A stretch of 64,000 nucleotides of DNA from Haematobia irritans. Taxonomy: Eukaryota > Arthropoda > Insecta > Diptera > Muscidae. Positions 10,438-21,607 of the stretch are shown here, one piece after another. A program made the translations under genes and the position numbers. Numbering within the stretch: the first letter of the stretch is position 1; every line of letters begins with the position of its first letter. The notes beneath the pieces are model-generated. The model worked only from the letters and a program-made list of their open reading frames with translations, was not told the DNA's origin and did no database searches. Location of the stretch: positions 90,223,832 to 90,287,831 of the forward strand of contig NC_134398.1 in assembly GCF_050003625.1 (NCBI RefSeq), written 5' to 3'.

Positions 10438-11931
10438 CACTCAAAAAAAAGTGAACTCTCTATTTCACTAAAGCCAATTTAACTTTATTTTAGTTCATAG
10501 AATTATTATGTTTGGAGAAAGTTTTCTTTACTCTAATAATTTTTTGTGTACGTTAGTTAAATTAACTAAACCCAAGGAAAAAAAATATACTCAAATGAAG
10601 CATAAAGATTAACTAAATTCGTATCTTCCACAAAATAGTTCAGAATTTCTTTAAATTTGTAAATTTTACCAAAAATGCGTCCATCATGAACTTCGTATGT
10701 CACTAAAGACATTCTTGCAATTTTGAACTCCACACGCTCACAAAAAATCGCTTCTGTAACATATACTCCCAAACATATTTTGCTTCAAGCATATACATTT
10801 TTGGGTATTGCCCAAACATTTATATGTTTGATCTCTTCCAATATATAATATGTTTGAAAGCATATTGGTCTAAACAATATATGTTTGGGTAGTCTAAGTT
10901 CCAAACATTTTGTATTTTTGCATCCAAATTCAATAATGTTGTCTTCCAAAAAACAATATGTTATTATGTGAACATATAATATTTATGTTTGGAAGCATTT
11001 TGCACCCAAAAATATTATTATTATAATTCTCCCAAACAATATTGTGCTCAAAATTTTATTTATTTATTTATATATTTACAATCATAATGAATTATGAAAA
11101 TAAACAGGTAATATAGGTGCTAACAACATAGGTTTTCGGCCTGAATGCTCAAAATTTTGTTTCTGCCCAATTGTATATTCCCCGACATCTTTCTTACTTC
11201 CACGAGATTTTTTAGTTCTTAGCACCTTTTTCTGTAATACAAACATTGTAGAAGAAATTATTCAATTGTATGATTTTTTTTATTTCAATTTTACCTTTTG
11301 CCGGACGGGGATTCGAACAGCAGACCACACAGTTTGTAAGGATCAAAGAAGTAGCTGATAAATTGCCCAAGGAAAAATAAAATGTTAATTTTGTAATAAC
11401 AAGCAACAACCACTAACTTAATTCAATATCGCTCCCTGTTAAATAGCGCTCCAAGCTACTAAACACATATATGTTTATAGGCTATTTCTAAATTAATATA
11501 TGTTTGCATCCAAGCATATTATATTTACAAACATTTTATGTCCCAAACATAATATGTTCTAACATATTAACATATATGTCCCAAACATGTTATGCTAGTT
11601 TATGAACATTATATGCTTGCACTCAATAATATTGTGTTTAAAAATGTGTGTTCCAAACATATAATGTTTATAGCCAAACATATGAAAAACAGTCTTTTTC
11701 ATCCGTGCACGTTTTTCCTTCAAACTACAAAATTTTCTTTAACTATTGAAAAAACTTAGTTATGTCTAATAAATTTTCTTGAATTTGTCGAAAAATATTT
11801 ACTTATTTTTATGACATCGGCGTGATGCCAACGTTTGTAATACCCTTTAGTTAAAATTTTCTACATATATTCAAAATTTTCTAAAATTAACCGAAAGTTT
11901 TCTTCCTGGTGGGTTCACTGCTTTTTCAGTG
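10438..11931. mobile_element. TA-flanked MITE containing a second MITE
   Basis: The ends are CACTCAAAAAAAAGTGAAC at 10438 and, inverted, CACTGAAAAAGCAGTGAAC at 11931, both next to TA, as in Tc1/mariner-derived MITEs. Its body is AT-rich and non-coding, and is interrupted at 10734-11707 by another TIR element. Confidence 0.75.
10734..11707. mobile_element. MITE with ATATGTTTGG subterminal repeats, copy 1
   Basis: It starts CACGCTCACAAAAAATCGCT and ends CTTTTTCATCCGTG. The flanking dinucleotide is CA on both sides, where other copies have TA. Inside, the motif AACATATATGTTTGG and its complement recur every few tens of bases. A tRNA-like segment on the minus strand lies at about 11285-11345 (internal promoter-like GTTCGAATCCCC). 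Closely similar copies lie at 12046-14492 and, more divergent, at 28652-30278. Confidence 0.75.
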
Positions 11932-12500
11932 TATAGTTTGAAGGAAAAAGACAGCCATTTTGGAAGTTTTTCGCGTTTATTTCGACGAAATGTATTGACA
12001 ACATCGGAACATGTCACGAAATGATTACATATACATAGGCAACTACACGCTCACAAAAAATCGTTTCTGTAACATATACTCCCAAACATATTTTGCTTCA
12101 AGCATATACATTTTTGGCTATTGCCCAAACTTTTATATGTTTGATCTCTTCCAATATATAATATGTTTGAAAGCATATTGGTCTAAACAATATATGTTTG
12201 GGTAGTCAATTTCCAAACATTTTGTATTTTTGCATCCAAATTCAATAATGTTGTCTTCCAAAAAACAATATGTTATTATGTGAACATATAATATGTTTGG
12301 AAACATTTTGCACCCAAAAATATTATATGCTTAAAAAAATTCTCCCAAACAATATTGTGCTCAAAATTTTATTTGTTTATTTATATATTTACAATCATAA
12401 TGAATTATGAAAATAAACAGGTAATATAGGTGCTAACAACATAGGTTTTCGACCTGAATGCTCAAAATTTTGTTTCTGCCCAATTGTATATTCCCCCACA

Positions 12501-13962
12501 CATTAGCGTAGCTAGACAATTTTCCTAGGGGGGGCTATAGCCCCCCTAGCTAAAACTTTATAGACTGAACTTATAGGTTCAACTAATGATTTATTTCATA
12601 AAATTGGATAAAAAATAGACATCAAAATAACTCGACAATCAATTTATAATAAAGCAACTAAAAGTACCCTACGGGGAAATTGGTGCAAATTGCCACTGAC
12701 GGACCTATCACAGAACTGGTACCTGTGCTCCAGTTAGTTGCAATTTTCACATTTAGTGAAATAAAATTATCAGAATAACCTTTTGTTCGACATATTTCAA
12801 AAGTTTTTTTTTTTCATTTCGGGTTCGATTAGGAGCCCAAATTGGAAGAGATTTCTAAGAGTTTGTCCGAGACTGGTTCTTGAGGACCTGTTTATGGGTT
12901 GCTCCTGCTAAATTGTCCCAGGACGTGTCCTTTGGGATGAGTCCAAGACGCGTCCTAAAATGTAAGTTTACTCCGTCAATGACAAACCCATGTTAAAGTG
13001 GTAGGTCCCTTCCATAGTTTTTGATCAGAACTGGGACTGGTCCATACACACCAGGGACTAGTCCTGTACCAGTTCTGGGGTTGATCCATTTCCCGTAGGG
13101 TAGTTCCACACTTTTCCCAGCAAAAAATTGGGAGTTGTTCTAAAGGTACAACTTTAAAAGCACTTCCAAAAATGTCTTCACAAAAAAGTTAACTATTTTA
13201 ACTACACAGGAATTTTTTCTTCATTTTTTTATGTTTTAATGCGTAATTTTTTGTTTTCTATTTTCAAATAGTTTAAAAAAAGAGTAAGCATAAATAAAAT
13301 GGTACAAATTATTCAAATTTTGCCACAAAAATGCTAAATCCATTATAGAAAAATCGATAATATTTGAAAATATTCGAGGGAAAACGTTTCAAACAAGCGT
13401 TAGAATGCATTAAAAATCATAAAAAAGTATAAAAATTATTTATTTGGGAAAATATCACAAAATTTTTAATTCACATTCAAAACACTGAACTCGGATCACA
13501 CCTTAAGAAGTGATGCAAATTCATTGCAACGGTTGTTGAAACGGCGGACATTCGTTCTATGACGAGTTCATATTACATTCATCGCTTCTCCGGCAATTTT
13601 GTACCACTTCCAAACCCAAAAAGAACATTTTCACTTCTTTTTTGGCGACGCTTTTTTGCAGCATTTTTAAGATATTAATTTATGAAAGAATAGTTTTAAT
13701 ATCAATTACTATTTTTTATTCAACTAAATCATAAGTTCAACCACAGCTTTATTTCATAAATATCAGACTTCTACCACAACCCAAGTAATTCGATTGTGCA
13801 TGAAAGTCTTTAGTGGAACTTTGTGCGTTGTACGAGTATATACTTGTTTAATTTTTATAAAAATGTAAAATCGTAAATAGGTTTTCAAATTCTGGGGGGG
13901 GGGGGGCTAAAATTTTTCTGGGGGGTCTAAGCCCCCTCCCCAGAGGCCTTCCTACGCTTATG
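12501..13962. mobile_element. hAT-type element with G-tract termini
   Basis: The ends are CATTAGCGTAG and, inverted, CATAAGCGTAG. They are flanked by an 8-bp duplication, CCCCCACA, at 12493-12500 and 13963-13970. Runs of G/C lie just inside each end (12533-12552 and 13896-13940). Comparison with the intact sibling at 11180 confirms the empty site. No transposase is encoded. The 8-bp duplication fits hAT or P-type elements; hAT is the likelier choice. Confidence 0.8.
12667..13100. mobile_element. Small TIR element, CCCTACGGG ends
   Basis: CCCTACGGGGAAATTGG at 12667 is mirrored by CCATTTCCCGTAGGG at 13100, next to TA on both sides. The interior shows imperfect inverted similarity (AGAACTGGTAC near 12713 and GTACCAGTTCT near 13066). 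It is nested in the hAT-type element at 12501-13962. Confidence 0.6.
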
Positions 13963-14494
13963 CCCCCACATCTTTCTCACTTTCACGAGATTTATTAGTT
14001 CTTAGCACCTTTTTCTGTAATACACACATTGTAGAAGAAATTATTCAATTGTATGATTTTTATTTTATTTTAATTTTACCTTTTGCCGGACGGGGATTCG
14101 AACAGCGGACCACACAGTTTGTAAGGATCAAAGAAGTATCGGATCAATTGCCCAAGGAAAAATAAAATGCTAATTTTGTAATAACAAGCAACAACCACCA
14201 ACTTAATTCAATATCGCTCCCTGTTAAATAGCGCTCCAAGCTACTAAACACATATATGTTTATAAGCTATTTCTAAATTAATATATGTTAGCATCCAAGC
14301 ATATTATATTTACAAACATTTTATGTCCCAAACATAATATGTTCTAACATATTAACATATATGTCCCAAACATGTTATGCTAGTTTATGAACATTATATG
14401 CTTGCACTCAAAAATATTGTGTTTAAAAATTTGTGTTCCAAACATATAATGTTTATAGCCAAACATATGAAAAACAGTCTTTTTCATCCGTGTA

Positions 14495-15845
14495 GTGGCT
14501 CGATTTACACACACACGCATACATAACAATTAAATTGAAAAAGAAGAAGCAGAAGTTATTTTACAAATAACTTTGGATTTAAAAAATCTAATTTTACAAT
14601 GCTGTATTTTATTTTTTGGAACATAGCAATTAATTCTTGTGATTATATTCATTGCTGGCCCGGTACTATACATGTTGGTTGAAGTGCTATTGCTTGTTTT
14701 GCAACATCAATTGCTGTGCTCCTTTTGTTAACATTTTGTTTTGTGTTTATTATCCCGATGCCCAGTACAAATGAAACAATTGTAAAATATAATTCACCAA
14801 ATAAAGCTTTTATTTTGTTAACATATGTGTTTAAATTTCATGTTTTATATATTATTTATGTTCTACAATATAGTAGCGAGCGGCTAGATGTTTGTAGCTA
14901 GTTTATTACGGAAATACAGCTCCATGTTATACTTTGTTTTATCAATCGATCAGATTACATTTTTAAATAATAATCCGATCCACGTTTGCATTATAAATTC
15001 ACAAAACTCAGTTTAATAAATAAATTATTTCTTAATTCACATTGCAAATGGCGCCATGTTATGAAAATACTGACTGATCGATTTACGTCAGTTTTTCAAC
15101 TCGAAAAAACAAAGTATCACAAATGGAAAAAATGGAAATGAGCCTCATTTGTGAATATGATTTTTCGATGAAAATCCGAATTCTGTGACAACAAACATTA
15201 TTTTTACCTCCTCCATATGTTATTGAATCGCGAATACAAAGGGAGCAGCGCAGCTATGTTTCCATTAAAAAAAATCTCTGCCAATTTTCAACTACTTTGT
15301 TTTGTTTTAACTTTGATAGCATATTTATTTAGTGTTCCGTTCGAGAAGCCAATAATTTTTGATAATTATCACAATTTTTTACAAGAAGCCGATTGATTAC
15401 ACCAAATAGCCGACAAAAGAGAGGGGAGACTACTTTTGACAGTTATCAGATTGAGAAATTGCAAGTTTTTGCTAGAGTGTTTGATAACAACTAAACACAA
15501 GTAAAATGTACATGTCCGCAATTATACTGGAAGCTAAAAAAACTGAATACGTTTAATGTTTTTGAAGCTCAAATTTTTAATATACAAATAGTTACTGGAT
15601 TGCATTCTCGTACTTTTCAGCAATTTTAAGCAAAGAGAGTAGAATGCACTTTTACTCTCGTGCTAGTTTTTATTGGATAATTATTTGCTCGAATAGTACG
15701 CGAACAGACCTATTGTTGGTTTTCACAAATGTAATGCTGGTGACATTTCTGAGTGTGTCAATATAACCATAGCGATAGGCGGTAGGCGAACACTTATTTA
15801 CGTGTATTTCTTATGGGAAGCCCAAAATCCGCGACGGAATACCGT
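14495..15845. other. No feature recognised
   Basis: AT-rich sequence with no gene I can support. A match of about 25 bp to the SINE body (GCTGGTGACATTTCTGAG near 15736) is too short to call. Confidence 0.4.
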
Positions 15846-16040
15846 GACGGTAGACAGCAGACGAGATGGGAGGTTGGTACTTCTTCCTGAGAGAAGTCCC
15901 TTCGGATTCGAGAACATTTACAGAGAATGATAATATAGTTTCAGTCCACATTGGACCACTAAGTACCCAATCGAATATTGTATTATTCGCAGAGGTTTCT
16001 CCACATATATTTTTCCTGATTCCGTCAATGTTAATGAACT

Positions 16041-16595
16041 CAGTGATGCTTTGGTGCTTTTAGCACCAAATTTAGTGCTTTTTGCTTTCTAAAAAGCACC
16101 AAAGTAGAAAATTTTGGGTGCCTTGCCTTTTCATTTAGTGCTTTTGGTGATTTTTTTTTTTTTCATTTTGAACAGTATTAAGTTTAATTGATAAAAATAA
16201 ATTTGGATTAGACTTGCAAGAGCTTAAGAAACTCAACTTTATTGCCAAATATAGAATTTGATTGTTATGAAGGTGATATTGATTATTTTTTAATTAATAT
16301 TGTTATATATGGTATTCTGTAGAAAAGTCTAGCGACGAGTGCCGAATTTTTGAACTGGATAAAGATGTCATTAGAAACGTTTTTATTAAATTCACAATAG
16401 CACGCAAAACTGAAATAAGCATAAGAAATAGACTTCTTCCATATATTAATACTTTGAAAGTTGAAAGACATTATTGATCAAAATGAATAGGATGAATAGC
16501 ATTAAAACAGATCAAGATGTATACTTGAATAGCGGTTCATAACTTGATAAAATTATAAATTCAATACACAAAAGTTCTATGTCTTCATCTTCGGA

Positions 16596-16628
<33 letters not shown>

Positions 16629-16726
16629 TAGAGCATTTAATTTTTGATTTTGTGGTGGGAAGTGGTATGTTAGAATTTATAATAAATTTTTTGGTGCTTT
16701 TTGGCCTTGGCGAGTTGGCAACACTG
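16041..16726. mobile_element. hAT-type MITE in BEL/Pao remnant
   Basis: It starts CAGTGATGCTTTGGTGC and ends GAGTTGGCAACACTG. The flanks AATGAACT (16033-16040) and AATGAACC (16727-16734) are an 8-bp duplication with one change. Its removal rejoins the protein-coding remnant around it. A T-run lies at about 16599-16626. Non-coding. Confidence 0.7.
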
Positions 16727-17320
16727 AATGAACCGTTCAGAATCATTTCCAAAATCAATATGGGAAGATTTATTAAAATGTGGATCCGCCAACTCGAGAT
16801 CGTTTAATTCAGAAGGATTCGGAATTTCGAATTAAACAGTAGGAAGTTTCTTGGTTACCTTTGGTAATACAATAGCAGATACGCTAAAACGAATATCTCG
16901 GTTTTTCGAAACTATAACCATCTGGCATAGCTTGTCAGATTTCTGAATTTGACCTCCAATTCCTGATATCTCAAAGTTGGACTTAATTGTTGGAAGCAGT
17001 AATAGGTTCTGGATTCGCCGCGAAATAAAAGTTCGTTGAGAGCCCGGATCTATTAGAGCTCTGACCGTGAAAAATTCTCCCATGTGTTCAACCTGCACTA
17101 AAGCATTTCGAAGCAAAATCATATCATTATTTGAAGCAAAATTTGCTTGAATGTGTGAGGATTTAATTTGCCTTGACGAAGAGGGACCTTCATATAACGG
17201 TAATTGATTTGTATCATTTTTAGTGGGCTTTTGATGATTCTGGCTTTCATTTTTAGATTCATTGTTTACAGGATCTCGATTTTTATTCTCATTGTAATTA
17301 TTTCTGAGATGAAGGTTTTA

Positions 17321-17659
17321 GGTTTAGGTTAGGTGGCAGCCCGATGTATCAGGCTCACTTAGACTATTCAGTCCATTGTGATACCACATTGGTGAATTTC
17401 TCTCTTATCACTGAGTGCTGCCCGATTCCATGTTAAGCTCAATGACAAGGGACCTCCTTTTTATAGCCGAGTTCGAACGGCGTTCCAAATCACTGAAACC
17501 ACTTAGAGAAGCTTTGAAACCCTAAGAAATGTCACCAGCATTACTAAGGTGGGATAATCCACCGTTGAAAAACTTTTTAGTGTGCGGTCGAAGCAGGAAT
17601 CGAACCCACGACCTTATGTATGCAAGGCGGGCATGCTAACCATTGCACCACGGTGGCTA
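17321..17659 (-). mobile_element. tRNA-derived SINE, copy 1
   Basis: On the minus strand it begins with a tRNA-like head (GGTGCAATGGTTAGCATG as box A, GGTTCGATTCCTGC as box B, anticodon-loop position TGC as in tRNA-Ala). An unrelated body follows, then a tail of TAACC-like repeats. It interrupts the BEL/Pao remnant. Transcription would be by RNA polymerase III from the internal boxes. Other copies are at 35450-35801 and 47572-47911. Confidence 0.85.
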
Positions 17660-17815
17660 GTTTTGAGGTGAGATGATGAAAGCCAATTACTGCAATTTTT
17701 ATTTTTGTATACCACATCTACACGTTGTTGGGCGGTAAGTTACCGGAACTTCGGACAATCTCGCAAAGTGTGATTTGTTTCATGTAGATGCAAGTTTTTC
17801 TTGAGAATGGTACGT

Positions 17816-19739
17816 TTGAATTTTGCCAGAGCCCTGAGATGAGCCTTTATTGATATGATCATTTTTATTGGAAATTTGAGATGAGTTGTTATGTTGCTGC
17901 TTGGTATATCGAATACTTGATATGCGTTCAACTACTTCGAATCTATTTATCAAAAATTCATCAAGTTGGTTCCATGTTGGCAATTCTCGATGAGACCTAA
18001 GGGATTGTTCCCATAGAGAAAGAGTCTCATCGGGTAATTTAGTAGAAATCTAATAAATGAGTATTGGATCCCAACCACTTACGTCGACATCGAGCGTTCG
18101 AAGTGTACATAAACAATCATTAACTGTAGATTGAATCCTTTGAATTGATTCACTGTTCTCTACAGATGCATCGGGTATATTAAAGAGAATTTTCAACTGA
18201 TTGTCGACCAAAACTCGTTTATTCTCATGAGAAAATATATCCCCTGAAATAATAAACTAATTAGCGGAGTATGCAAATGTTGCGAAAATATAGTAGTTTA
18301 CTTGTTCAAGAGAATAATTGATGAAGTAAATATGCGAAGGAATGTAATGAATCAATTTTAATTGACTGCAGTTCATGAAATGTAATTGAAACAATTTTAA
18401 TTGTGTCCCCACAAATACCGAGATGTTCTATTTTATATAGAATGTGACAACATTGACGAATTTGACTTCGATAAAAATTGATTTAAACCGAATTTTCAAA
18501 ATAAATCGATGATTTCCACAATTATTTCAAGAAAAACAAAATACTTCTTTCCTTGAAAGAAGAAGATATTATCAAATTTCATTGAGAGAGTGTTTTTCAG
18601 TAAAAGTTTGATCTTGGCGAAATATATTGAACACTTTCTAATTGAACTATGACTTTCTGGAATTCTTTAGAATCGAAAGAAAGTTCAAGAATTCCTCCAA
18701 ATATTTCCGTAAGCACAACAGGCCATATAATTGTAAGCTTCACAGAGCGAGAAATTTAAGTTTTAACGAGAAATATATTGAATTTTGCCAGAGCCCTGAG
18801 ATGAGCCTTTATTGATATGATCATTTTTATTGGAAATTTGAGATGAGTTGTTATGTTGCTGCTTGGTATATCGAATACTTGATATGCGTTCAACTACTTC
18901 GAATCTATTTATCAAAAATTCATCAAGTTGGTTCCATGTTGGCAATTCTCGATGAGACCTAAGGGATTGTTCCCATAGAGAAAGAGTCTCATCGGGTAAT
19001 TTAGTAGAAATCTAATAAATGAGTATTGGATCCCAACCACTTACGTCGACATCGAGCGTTCGAAGTGTACATAAACAATCATTAACTGTAGATTGAATCC
19101 TTTGAATTGATTCACTGTTCTCTACAGATGCATCGGGTATATTAAAGAGAATTTTCAACTGATTGTCGACCAAAACTCGTTTATTCTCATGAGAAAATAT
19201 ATCCCCTGAAATAATAAACTAATTAGCGGAGTATGCAAATGTTGCGAAAATATAGTAGTTTACTTGTTCAAGAGAATAATTGATGAAGTAAATATGCGAA
19301 GGAATGTAATGAATCAATTTTAATTGACTGCAGTTCATGAAATGTAATTGAAACAATTTTAATTGTGTCCCCACAAATACCGAGATGTTCTATTTTATAT
19401 AGAATGTGACAACATTGACGAATTTGACTTCGATAAAAATTGATTTAAACCGAATTTTCAAAATAAATCGATGATTTCCACAATTATTTCAAGAAAAACA
19501 AAATACTTCTTTCCTTGAAAGAAGAAGATATTATCAAATTTCATTGAGAGAGTGTTTTTCAGTAAAAGTTTGATCTTGGCGAAATATATTGAACACTTTC
19601 TAATTGAACTATGACTTTCTGGAATTCTTTAGAATCGAAAGAAAGTTCAAGAATTCCTCCAAATATTTCCGTAAGCACAACAGGCCATATAATTGTAAGC
19701 TTCACAGAGCGAGAAATTTAAGTTTTAACGAGAAATATA
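17816..19739. repeat. Two tandem 962-bp copies
   Basis: The sequence from 17816 to 18777 repeats at 18778-19739 with no difference that I can see. The unit spans the DUF1759-like part of the BEL/Pao remnant and its upstream flank. The junctions share TTGAA. Such identity means either a recent duplication or an assembly artefact. Confidence 0.85.
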
Positions 19740-20060
19740 TTGAACTAATTCAAAAGAAATACGACTTAGTAAAGTTCAAAAATTTCTTCCAACTGCAATA
19801 TAGCACAATAGACAAATATAGTAATATAGCTCACAGAGCAAGAGATGTTATCTTTACAGAGCGAGAAAATTATGTTTTACCAGCCAACTCGGCTTTGAGA
19901 TGAGATTTCACTTTTCAATCGTATAAGCAGAGATGTAACTGTTATTTTTTACAGAGCGATAAATATGTGTTTTACTAGCCAACTAGGCTTTGAGATGATA
20001 TTTCACTTTTTAAACATATGAGCAGAGATGTAAATGTTATTTGTTTTAGGATTCGGAAAT
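19740..20060. repeat. Degenerate tandem, ACAGAGCGA...CCAACT.GGCTTTGAGATGA
   Basis: A unit of about 115 bp recurs: ACAGAGCGAGAAAATTATGT and CCAACTCGGCTTTGAGATGA at 19856-19905, then similar sequence at 19961-20000. It continues the upstream part of the duplicated region, possibly retrotransposon leader or LTR-derived. Non-coding. Confidence 0.5.
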
Positions 20061-20199
20061 TGCGATAAATGTTCACAATTTTACATATAAGCCGCCAGTT
20101 TTGATTTCAAATAATATTCGTTGTATGTTCACTTTTCACAATTTACCTCTTATTTTGGTGAGTCATTCACACCATACTTTTAATATTGGTTTTGAGTGT

Positions 20200-21400
20200 T
20201 GTTGTAATCGTTGATTTGATCAGTGTATATTTTGGGTGATAAAAGGAAAATTTTTCTGAGTGTCGTAATTTTGAATAATTTTCCGTACTTATTTAAGTCG
20301 AGAATTATTTTCTTCAGTGTAATTCAGATTGAAATTGAATTTTCTCTGCAGTGTATTATGATGATACCGAAGAAAATTTCTTTAAGTGTACTTAGTATGT
20401 TTCAATTTTTTTCGTAGCCAATTTTGATTTTACGTATATTTTGACAAATAATGTAAATTCTTTAATAAAATTTTGCTTTTTGTGTTTGTGAGTGTGCAAA
20501 CCAAAAATAATAATTATAAGCAATTTTTATATTTTATACGAGCGATCTGATTCAAGAATATTTTCTTGAGTGTATTTTGATCGAAATTAGGGATTTTGAT
20601 AAAATTTAGATTTTTTCATTATATTTTGATGAAAATTAGAGAATTTTGCTTTCTGATCAAAATTAGTTTTTTCCAGTGTACTTGATAATATTAGAAAATT
20701 TACTTTTCTTTGTAATTTTTTTATCAAAATTTAACGCAATTTTCGTTTAGTGTGTTTTAATAAAAATCAATTCCTTTACGTGTATTTACTCAATATTACT
20801 GTATATTAATCAGATTTTTTTGAGTGTAGTGTTTTTAAAAAAATGTCTTAGTTTTTCAGTCAATTTAGATTTTTTTATTGTAATTAATTTTTGTAGAGTG
20901 TACTTTTATCAAACGTTGATATTTTTAAGTGAATTTTAATCAAATCAAAAAAAGCTTGCTAACTTTTTTTTTGGAGTGTAATTTTATCAAAATGTTGTAA
21001 TTTGTTGAGTGTATTTTAATCAGGCTTAGCAAAATTGGTTTGTGTGTAATTGTGATCAAAATTATCGATTTTATAATATTTTTTGAAGTGTAGTTGGAAT
21101 TTTTAAAAATTTTACATATATTTTTTTAAGTGTAATTCGATCAAATTATTTAATTATTTTCTTTTTATAATATTTCGTTTAAGTCTATTTTGATGAAAAT
21201 AATTGAATTTTTAGAACATTTCAATCAAAATGATCTTTTAAGCGTGTTTTTTCAAAATTAGTATTTTTTGTAAGTGTAATTTGACCAGAAATTTAATTCT
21301 TTCTTATATATTTCTTCCAAGTGTACTGGGACCAATAGTTTTATTTTATGATATTTTGTTAATTGTTTTCAAACTTAACGACAGAAAAAATTTTCATAGT
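20200..21400. repeat. Degenerate repeat with AGTGTAATTTTGATCAAAAT motifs
   Basis: About twenty versions of a short unit, centred on AGTGTAATTTTGATCAAAAT, occur here at irregular spacing of 25-110 bases (for example near 20568, 20977, 21041, 21126, 21273). It looks like an old decayed tandem array. No coding sequence. Confidence 0.5.
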
Positions 21401-21607
21401 GTAAATAATTTCCCGACGTGTATTGTTGAAATTTTTATGATGATGAATTGTTGTGAAAATTAAATGTACCACAAATGGCTATATGTGTTTGTATTCTTTT
21501 GGGTTTTCGTTTCAATATTAATTAGATTTGATTAATTTTTCTCTCTGTGCATGCATTAAAATTTTTGTACCGTATATTAGACAATCAAAAAAAAATTTCG
21601 ATAAATA

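Larger units (their letters stand above)
12046..14492. mobile_element. MITE with ATATGTTTGG subterminal repeats, copy 2
   Basis: The same termini as the copy at 10734 (CACGCTCACAAAAAATCG and CATCCGTG) are flanked by TA at 12044-12045 and 14493-14494. The copy is nearly identical to copy 1 outside an insertion at 12501-13962. It again carries the minus-strand tRNA-like segment, near 14085-14145. Confidence 0.8.
15846..18060 (-). pseudogene. BEL/Pao retrotransposon gag-protease remnant
   Basis: Read on the minus strand from about 18060 down, a DUF1759-like gag fragment comes first (WNQLDEFLINRFEVVERI, 17983-17920). A zinc-knuckle remnant follows (HTLRDCPKFR, about 17740-17770). Next is an aspartic protease of the DUF1758 type with the active-site-like ALIDPGSQRTFIS at about 17060-17020, normally D-S-G in this family. 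Past a MITE, it continues as ELNDLELADPHFN and then GETSANNTIFDWVLSG, a segment typical of BEL/Pao polyproteins between protease and reverse transcriptase. Frames are broken by stop codons, a SINE at 17321-17659 and a hAT-type MITE at 16041-16726. Reverse transcriptase and integrase are not seen. Confidence 0.75.

Noticed and set aside
14716..14901. A 61-codon open frame rich in hydrophobic residues
   Set aside because: Its composition is what AT-rich non-coding DNA gives; no family motif, repeat relation or gene context.
15728..15755. A match of about 25 bases to the SINE body
   Set aside because: Too short and isolated to separate from chance or from a small relic.
17584..17659. tRNA gene calls in the SINE heads (also near 35727-35801, 47572-47645 and 29148-29217)
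   Set aside because: The box A/B motifs are intact but the acceptor stem is not, and each is part of a repeated SINE, so these are tRNA-derived, not functional tRNA genes.
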